NCBI GenBank assembly: GCA_001483205.1
Contig: JPPB01000267.1
Span: 1 to 11,549, forward strand
Source: an alpha proteobacterium 3107
GTDB taxonomy: Bacteria; Pseudomonadota; Alphaproteobacteria; Rhodobacterales; Rhodobacteraceae
Length of the DNA stretch: 11,549 bases
Reading direction: 5' to 3'
A program made the position numbers and the translations under genes. The notes under the pieces were generated by a model that saw only the letters and a list, made by a program, of their open reading frames with translations, did not search any database and was not told the DNA's origin. Below are positions 6,677-11,549 of this stretch, piece after piece. Position 1 is the stretch's first letter. The number at the start of each line of letters is the position of its first letter.

Positions 6677-9054
6677 CAACCGACGGGCGCAATATCCTGC
6701 TTGATGTGAAGGGGCTTTCCGGCGGTTATGGCAAGCTGCCCGTCCTGCACGGGGTCGAGTTTTCGGTTGCCGAGGATGAAGTGGTCGGCATTCTCGGCCA
6801 TAACGGGATGGGCAAATCCACCCTGCTCAAGACCCTGACCGGTTTTCTGCCCGCCACATCGGGAACGATCCGGTTTCGCTCGAACGATATGACCCGGATG
6901 TCACCCAACGGGCGGGCCGGGCTCGGGATCGGCTATGTTCCGCAGGGCAGGGGGATTTTCCCGCGACTGTCCGTGCGGGATAATCTTTTGTTTGCCTGGC
7001 ATGAGTATTCGGGCGGCTCCGAGGATGAAGTCATCGACGCCATTTTGAGGCACTTCCCCCGGCTGGTCCCGCTGCTTGATCGTGAAGGCGCAGCCCTTTC
7101 AGGCGGCGAGCAACAACTGTTGGCTCTGGCCAGATGTCTGGTCGGTGATCCGGAATGCCTGCTTCTGGATGAACCCACCGAAGGCATCCAGCCCTCGATC
7201 ATCGGGGAAATGGCTGAGACCCTGCTTCGGTTGCGCGAAACGCGGGGGCTGACAATCCTGCTCGTGGAACAGAATTTTGATTTCATCGCCGCGCTTTCGG
7301 ATCGGGTGCTGGTTCTCGAAAGGGGCCGGATCACCGGTGAGCTTTCCCGCGCCGATCTTGGTGACCGGTCAAAGGTTGATGCTTTCCTCGGGTTCGGTGC
7401 CACCGGCGCGACCAAACCCGCCGGGGCGACCGGGGGGTCGGACAAAACGCCGATACCGGCATATCCGGCCCCGGCCACCCCCGTGACACCCGTGCCCGCA
7501 CCCACGCCCCTGCCCTCGAACACTGAGAACACGGTGACATCCATGACCATCAAACGCCCCACCCTTGCCCGGATGCGCGAAATGGCCGCCCGCTTCGGCA
7601 TGAGCCTGTCAGATGAAGAGCTGATGGAGTTCCGGCAGGTCATCGAACCGACCATGCAGGCTTATGATCGTCTGGATGCCATGCCGGACAATCTGCCGGA
7701 GGTCAGATACCCGCGCAGTCCCGGCCACTTCCCCGATCCCTCCGAAAATGCCCTCAACGCCTGGTATGTGAAGACCGACATAAAGGGCGCGCCTGATGGC
7801 CCGCTGCGGGGCAAGCGCATTGCCCTCAAGGACACGATCTGCCTGGCGGGTGTGCCGATGATGAACGGCTCATCGGTGATGGAAGGCTATACGCCGGAGA
7901 TCGACGCAACCATTGTCACCAGAATGCTGGATGCCGGCGCGATCATCGCCGGCAAAGCCCATTGCGAGAATTTCTGCCTTTCGGGTGGTTCCCACACCAA
8001 CGCGAAGGGTCCGGTCCACAACCCCTATAAACGGGGATACATGGCAGGGGGATCTTCCAGCGGATCGGCAGCGCTGGTCGCGGCGGGCGAGGTCGATATG
8101 GCCATCGCCGGTGACCAGGGCGGGTCAATCCGCCTGCCCTCTTCGTGCTGCGGCACCTGTGGCATGAAGGCCACCCACGGGCTGGTGCCCTATACGGGCG
8201 CGATGCCGATTGAAATGACGATTGATCACCTGGGGCCGGTGACGGCCAATGTTGCCGACAATGCCCTGCTGCTGGAGGTTCTGGCAGGCGAGGACGGCCT
8301 TGATCCGCGTCAGTGCAAACCGACGACATATCGCTATACAGAGGCCATCGGGCGCGGTGTTCAGGGGATGCGAATCGGCATCCTGAAAGAGGGCTTTGCC
8401 CATGAAAACAGCGAAGAGGATGTCAGCGGGAAGGTGATGGCCGCGGCTGAACGGTTGCGCGAGCTTGGCGCGCAGGTTAGGGATGTCTCGATCCCCGAGC
8501 ATTATGTGGCAGGGGATGCTTGGGGCGCGATTGCCAATGAGGGCCTTGTGGACGGCATGATGTGGGGAAACTCGGCGGGCAGCAACCACCGGGGCCTGTT
8601 CCTGCTGTCGATGATTGACCACATGGCCCAATGGCGGAACCGGGCGGATGAGCTCAGCCACTCCCTGAAGGCCTGCATGTTCATCGGCGAGCACTTTCAA
8701 ACCCAATATCGGGGCCGCTTCTACGGCAAGGCGCAGAACATCATGCGCAAATGCAATGCGCGTTATCTGGAGGCGTTCAGGAGCTTTGATTTGCTGCTCA
8801 TGCCGACCATTCCGCACAAACCGCAGGAAATACCGCCGCCGGATTGCCCGATCAGCCTCTATGTTCAGCGCGCGTTCGAGATGATCGGCAACACCGCGCC
8901 GTTCAATGGCGGGCTTCCGGCGATGAGCATTCCCTGCGGGCTGAGCGAAGGGCTGCCCGTCGGAATGCAACTGGTCGGTGCCCCCTACAGCGAAATGAAA
9001 ATTTATCAGGCCGCTCACGCCTTTGAGCAAAGCGGCGACTGGCGGACCATGTGA
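6673..9054 (+). CDS. Fusion protein: LivF/UrtE-type ABC ATPase + amidase-signature amidase
   Basis: A 793-residue two-domain protein. Residues 1-240 are a complete LivF-type ATPase: Walker [10 protein letters not shown] (42-50), Q-loop Q91, signature LSGGEQQ (142-148), Walker B LLLDEP (163-168), and VEQN (198-201), where LivF proteins normally carry Q instead of the switch H. Residues 241-290 are a Pro/Ala/Thr/Gly-rich linker. Residues 291-793 (503 aa) form an amidase-signature enzyme like the enantioselective amidases of Rhodococcus nitrile gene clusters (about 521 aa). Lys386 (ALKD), cis-Ser461 (GGSSSGS) and Ser485 (DQGGSIR) match the Lys96/Ser171/Ser195 triad of the Rhodococcus N-771 enzyme in both motif and exact spacing. 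The predicted reaction is amide + water to carboxylate + ammonia at the inner face of the membrane. No stop or frame break is visible between domains. It is coupled to the previous gene (ATGA overlap) and followed after 10 bases by an acyl-CoA synthetase. Domain calls are firm; the exact amide is unknown. Confidence 0.92.
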   Translation: MTTDGRNILLDVKGLSGGYGKLPVLHGVEFSVAEDEVVGILGHNGMGKSTLLKTLTGFLPATSGTIRFRSNDMTRMSPNGRAGLGIGYVPQGRGIFPRLSVRDNLLFAWHEYSGGSEDEVIDAILRHFPRLVPLLDREGAALSGGEQQLLALARCLVGDPECLLLDEPTEGIQPSIIGEMAETLLRLRETRGLTILLVEQNFDFIAALSDRVLVLERGRITGELSRADLGDRSKVDAFLGFGATGATKPAGATGGSDKTPIPAYPAPATPVTPVPAPTPLPSNTENTVTSMTIKRPTLARMREMAARFGMSLSDEELMEFRQVIEPTMQAYDRLDAMPDNLPEVRYPRSPGHFPDPSENALNAWYVKTDIKGAPDGPLRGKRIALKDTICLAGVPMMNGSSVMEGYTPEIDATIVTRMLDAGAIIAGKAHCENFCLSGGSHTNAKGPVHNPYKRGYMAGGSSSGSAALVAAGEVDMAIAGDQGGSIRLPSSCCGTCGMKATHGLVPYTGAMPIEMTIDHLGPVTANVADNALLLEVLAGEDGLDPRQCKPTTYRYTEAIGRGVQGMRIGILKEGFAHENSEEDVSGKVMAAAERLRELGAQVRDVSIPEHYVAGDAWGAIANEGLVDGMMWGNSAGSNHRGLFLLSMIDHMAQWRNRADELSHSLKACMFIGEHFQTQYRGRFYGKAQNIMRKCNARYLEAFRSFDLLLMPTIPHKPQEIPPPDCPISLYVQRAFEMIGNTAPFNGGLPAMSIPCGLSEGLPVGMQLVGAPYSEMKIYQAAHAFEQSGDWRTM
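7393..7542 (+). other. Interdomain linker of the ATPase-amidase fusion
   Basis: These 150 bases encode residues 241-290. The segment is low-complexity: Gly/Ala/Thr first ([14 protein letters not shown]), then alternating Pro with Ala, Thr and Val ([15 protein letters not shown]). It contains no stop in frame, and most third positions are G or C as in the flanking domains. An ATG follows at 7543 at the natural amidase N-terminus but without a Shine-Dalgarno sequence. Such Pro/Ala linkers are typical of flexible, extended joins between domains. Confidence 0.75.
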
Positions 9055-9060
9055 GGAGGA
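9053..9060 (+). promoter_or_regulatory. Ribosome binding site for the acyl-CoA synthetase gene
   Basis: GAGGAGGA overlaps the stop codon of the fusion gene and ends 4 bases before ATG 9065. It supports this start over the in-frame codons further upstream (to 9023) that lie inside the fusion gene. Confidence 0.65.
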
Positions 9061-9064
9061 CGCG

Positions 9065-10831
9065 ATGTCGATACTGAATGAAAGCCTTGCAGACCGAATC
9101 CGCAACTCCGGCGCGCCGTCCCGCCCGCGCGAAAATGCCCCCGGCGCGCCTGTGGACGGAATGTCCTATGTCAGGGGCGGAACCGACAGAGAGCTTGCGC
9201 ATATCACCATACCGCAGTTGATGCGCAAAGCCGTGTCGCGTCACGGGCCGCGCGATGCGGTTGTCTTTGCCGATACCGGCGCGCGGCGCAGCTATTATGA
9301 CTTTGACCGTGAGATTGACGCGCTGGCCACCGGCCTACTGGCCATGGGCCTTCAGAAAGGAGAGCGCGTCGGCATCTGGTCACCCAATCGCTATGAATGG
9401 ATCCTGACCCAGTTTGCGACCGCGCGGATCGGTCTGGTGCTGGTCAACATCAACCCTGCCTATCGCCTGGCCGAGGTCGAATACGCCTTGAACAAGGTCG
9501 GATGCAGGGCGCTTGTTCTGGCGAAGTCGTTCAAGACTTCGGATTATCTTGCCATGATCTGGCAATTGGCCCCGGAACTTGAGACCTGCGCCCCCGGGCG
9601 GCTCAGCGCGGCAAGGCTTCCCACCCTGCGCAGCGTGGTGGTGATGGATGAAAGCCCCGGCCCCGGCGTGTTCACCTTTGATCAGGTCAGAAACCTTGGC
9701 GGCCCGGCGCAGCAGCTTCGCCTTCCCATGATCGACAGTGCGCTCGACCCCGATGATGCGATCAACATACAATTCACCTCCGGCACGACCGGCGCACCGA
9801 AAGGCGCAACGCTTTCCCACTATAATATCGTCAACAATGCCCGCTTCGTCACGGGTCGCATTCAGCTTACCGATACGGACCGGCTGTGCATTCCCGTCCC
9901 GCTCTATCACTGTTTCGGCATGGTCATGGGGGTGCTTGGCGCGGTCAGCAGGGGGGCGGCGATGGTCTTTCCCGGCGAGGCTTTTGATCCGGTCGCCACG
10001 CTCAGGGCCCTGTCAGGGGAGCGATGCACCGCCGTCTACGGCGTTCCCACCATGTTCGTCGCTATGCTTCAGGCGCTTGAAAACCAGAGCTTTGACCTTG
10101 GCGCGCTGCGGACGGGCATCATGGCCGGGGCACCCTGCCCGATTGACGTGATGGAACAGGTCAACAACCGGATGAACATGCGACAGGTGACCATCTGTTA
10201 CGGCATGACAGAGACCTCGCCGGTTTCCTTCCAGAGCTTTGTCGATGATCCGGTTGACAAGAGATGCAGCACGGTCGGGCGCGTTCATCCGCATCTTGAA
10301 GTGAAGATCGTGGATGCGGACGGCACGATTGCCCCGGTCGGCGAACAGGGAGAGCTTTGCACCCGCGGTTATTCGGTGATGAAGGGCTATTGGGCGGATG
10401 ATGAGCGCACCCGCGAAAGCATCATTGACGGCTGGATGCACACCGGTGATCTGGCAACATTCGATGATGACGGTTTCTGCTCGATTGTCGGGCGGGTGAA
10501 AGACATGATCATTCGCAGTGGAGAGAACATCTATCCGCGTGAAATCGAGGAATATCTGTTCCGACACCCGGAGGTTTCCGAGGCGCAGGTGTTCGGAATA
10601 CCGGATGAGACATACGGCGAAGTGGTCTGTGCCTGGATCATCCCGAAGCCCGGCAGCAACCTGACAGAAGACACGATCCGGCAATTCTGTCAGGGGCAGA
10701 TTGCCCATTACAAGGTGCCGCAACATATCCGCATCGTTGATGAGATACCGATGACGATCACCGGCAAACCCCAAAAATTCGTTATGCGGGACAGGATGGT
10801 GGAGATGCTTTCGGCGGGCGCGGCGGGCTGA
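9065..10831 (+). CDS. Acyl-CoA synthetase (AMP-forming, ACSF2/FadD-like)
   Basis: A 588-residue member of the adenylate-forming family that activates a carboxylic acid with ATP and joins it to coenzyme A. Visible motifs: the phosphate-binding loop FTSGTTGAPKG (237-247), YGMTETSP (379-386), HTGD (459-462), the hinge region RVKDMIIRSGENIYP (477-491) with D480, and the C-terminal catalytic lysine K568 in TITGKPQK. The length and PLYHCFGMVMG segment (279-289) resemble medium/short-chain acyl-CoA synthetases related to ACSF2, which in proteobacteria are often found with leucine-degradation genes. The position right after the amidase and before isovaleryl-CoA dehydrogenase suggests that it activates the acid freed by the amidase, possibly isovalerate. 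The start is set by a strong Shine-Dalgarno sequence. Enzyme class is sure; the acyl specificity is inference. Confidence 0.92.
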   Translation: MSILNESLADRIRNSGAPSRPRENAPGAPVDGMSYVRGGTDRELAHITIPQLMRKAVSRHGPRDAVVFADTGARRSYYDFDREIDALATGLLAMGLQKGERVGIWSPNRYEWILTQFATARIGLVLVNINPAYRLAEVEYALNKVGCRALVLAKSFKTSDYLAMIWQLAPELETCAPGRLSAARLPTLRSVVVMDESPGPGVFTFDQVRNLGGPAQQLRLPMIDSALDPDDAINIQFTSGTTGAPKGATLSHYNIVNNARFVTGRIQLTDTDRLCIPVPLYHCFGMVMGVLGAVSRGAAMVFPGEAFDPVATLRALSGERCTAVYGVPTMFVAMLQALENQSFDLGALRTGIMAGAPCPIDVMEQVNNRMNMRQVTICYGMTETSPVSFQSFVDDPVDKRCSTVGRVHPHLEVKIVDADGTIAPVGEQGELCTRGYSVMKGYWADDERTRESIIDGWMHTGDLATFDDDGFCSIVGRVKDMIIRSGENIYPREIEEYLFRHPEVSEAQVFGIPDETYGEVVCAWIIPKPGSNLTEDTIRQFCQGQIAHYKVPQHIRIVDEIPMTITGKPQKFVMRDRMVEMLSAGAAG

Positions 10832-10876
10832 CCCCCCCGAACATCTGTCGGCCAGTGACAACGCAAAGGAAGAAAT

Positions 10877-11549
10877 ATGTTTCCAGGCAGCATGAATTTC
10901 GATCTCGGCAGCGAGGTCAACGCGCTCAGGGAAATGGTCCACCGCTGGGCGCAGGCGCGTGTCAGGCCGCTGGCGGCAGAGATTGATGCCAGAAACGAGT
11001 TTCCCGATGAACTCTGGCAGGAAATGGGGGAACTGGGCCTGCTCGGCATCACCGTCCCGGAAGCGGATGGCGGCGCGGGCATGGGCTATCTGGCTCATGC
11101 CGTTGCGGTCGAGGAAATTGCCCGCGCGAGCGCGTCGGTTTCGCTGAGTTACGGCGCGCATTCCAACCTGTGCGTCAATCAGATCAGCCTGAACGGCACT
11201 GCCGCGCAAAAGGCGAAATTTCTGCCTGGTCTGATTTCCGGCAAGAGCGTCGGCGCGCTGGCGATGTCAGAGGCAGGCGCAGGATCGGACGTTATGGGCA
11301 TGAAGCTGTCCGCCCGGAAAGCAAACGGATATTACCGGCTGAACGGCACCAAATTCTGGATCACAAATGGCGGTGAAGCCGACACGCTGGTTGTTTACGC
11401 CCGGACTAATCCGGGGGCCGGGTCCGGGGGCCTGACAGCATTTCTTGTTGAAAAGGATATGCCGGGCTTCACCTGCTCGGGCCATTTCGACAAGCTGGGG
11501 ATGCGGGGGTCGAATACGGTCGAGCTGATCTTTGAGGATGTGGATGTGC
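10877..11549 (+). CDS. ivd: Isovaleryl-CoA dehydrogenase, N-terminal part (cut by window end)
   Basis: An FAD enzyme of the acyl-CoA dehydrogenase family that oxidises isovaleryl-CoA to 3-methylcrotonyl-CoA in leucine breakdown. The 224 visible residues contain SLSYGAHSNLCVNQI (89-103), which is characteristic of isovaleryl-CoA dehydrogenase, the family segment AMSEAGAGSDVMGMKL (129-144), KFWITNGGEADTLVVYA (159-175) and GMRGSNTVELIFED (208-221), all close to the human enzyme as remembered. The active-site Glu expected from the human enzyme (in DLERLVLAGG) lies beyond the window, so it cannot be checked. ATG 10877 follows AGGA (10867-10870) at 6 bases; a second in-frame ATG at residue 6 is possible. 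It starts 45 bases after the acyl-CoA synthetase with no terminator between, so it is probably in the same operon and may lead into a leucine/isovalerate (liu) cluster. Confidence 0.9.
   Translation, partial: MFPGSMNFDLGSEVNALREMVHRWAQARVRPLAAEIDARNEFPDELWQEMGELGLLGITVPEADGGAGMGYLAHAVAVEEIARASASVSLSYGAHSNLCVNQISLNGTAAQKAKFLPGLISGKSVGALAMSEAGAGSDVMGMKLSARKANGYYRLNGTKFWITNGGEADTLVVYARTNPGAGSGGLTAFLVEKDMPGFTCSGHFDKLGMRGSNTVELIFEDVDV

Noticed and set aside
7264..7275. Loss of the switch histidine in the LivF-type ATPase (VEQN)
   Set aside because: LivF-type ATPases normally have Q at this place, so this is not a defect.
7393..7542. Frameshift or assembly error as the cause of the ATPase-amidase fusion
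   Set aside because: The linker is in the same frame as both domains, keeps high-GC third positions and has the Pro/Ala composition of true linkers. An error cannot be fully excluded without reads or relatives.
8125..9105. Minus-strand open frame (326 codons) opposite the amidase domain
   Set aside because: It mirrors the codon pattern of the amidase on the other strand and has no family resemblance.
10832..10876. Terminator between acyl-CoA synthetase and isovaleryl-CoA dehydrogenase
   Set aside because: No stable hairpin and no T run; the C run at 10831-10838 alone is not a terminator.
10013..11209. Long minus-strand open frame (398 codons) opposite the acyl-CoA synthetase and dehydrogenase genes
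   Set aside because: Its translation shows no recognisable domain and it is antisense to two strongly supported genes; long antisense frames are common in GC-rich DNA.

Overview
The window reads as one long + strand operon from a GC-rich proteobacterium. Codon use, the Rhodobacter/Paracoccus-like protein style and tight gene packing suggest an alphaproteobacterium, probably Rhodobacterales; this placement is inference from remembered family resemblance, not from a search. No tRNA, rRNA, CRISPR array, insertion sequence or convincing terminator was seen. Both ends are cut inside genes.

Layout. (1) 1-974: 3' part of an AmiC/urea-amide-type periplasmic binding protein. (2) 975-1103: an AT-rich gap with a small inverted repeat. 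(3) 1104-2723: a YqiK-type flotillin (SPFH protein) with a TTG start. (4) 2778-3998: a second amide/branched-chain-type binding protein with a twin-arginine-like signal. (5) 4064-4930 and 4930-5967: two LivH/LivM-type permeases. (6) 5960-6676: a LivG/UrtD-type ATPase. (7) 6673-9054: a 793-residue protein that joins a complete LivF/UrtE-type ATPase, through a Pro/Ala/Thr-rich linker, to a complete amidase-signature amidase. (8) 9065-10831: an acyl-CoA synthetase. (9) 10877 to the end: the N-terminal part of isovaleryl-CoA dehydrogenase. The transporter genes overlap or touch, and the last two genes follow after 10 and 45 bases.

How the genes may work together. The transporter would import a small amide. 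The amidase, physically tethered to one of the two transport ATPases, would hydrolyse it to ammonia and a carboxylic acid. The acyl-CoA synthetase would activate the acid, and isovaleryl-CoA dehydrogenase would start its oxidation along the leucine route. This suggests a dedicated import and catabolic pathway for a branched short-chain amide such as isovaleramide, or a related compound. The substrate is inferred from gene content only.

The most unusual item is the ATPase-amidase fusion. The catalytic residues of both halves are present and the linker keeps the same high-GC third-position pattern, so it looks like a real fusion and not a frameshift. The second unusual item is the flotillin gene placed between two binding-protein genes of a solute transporter.
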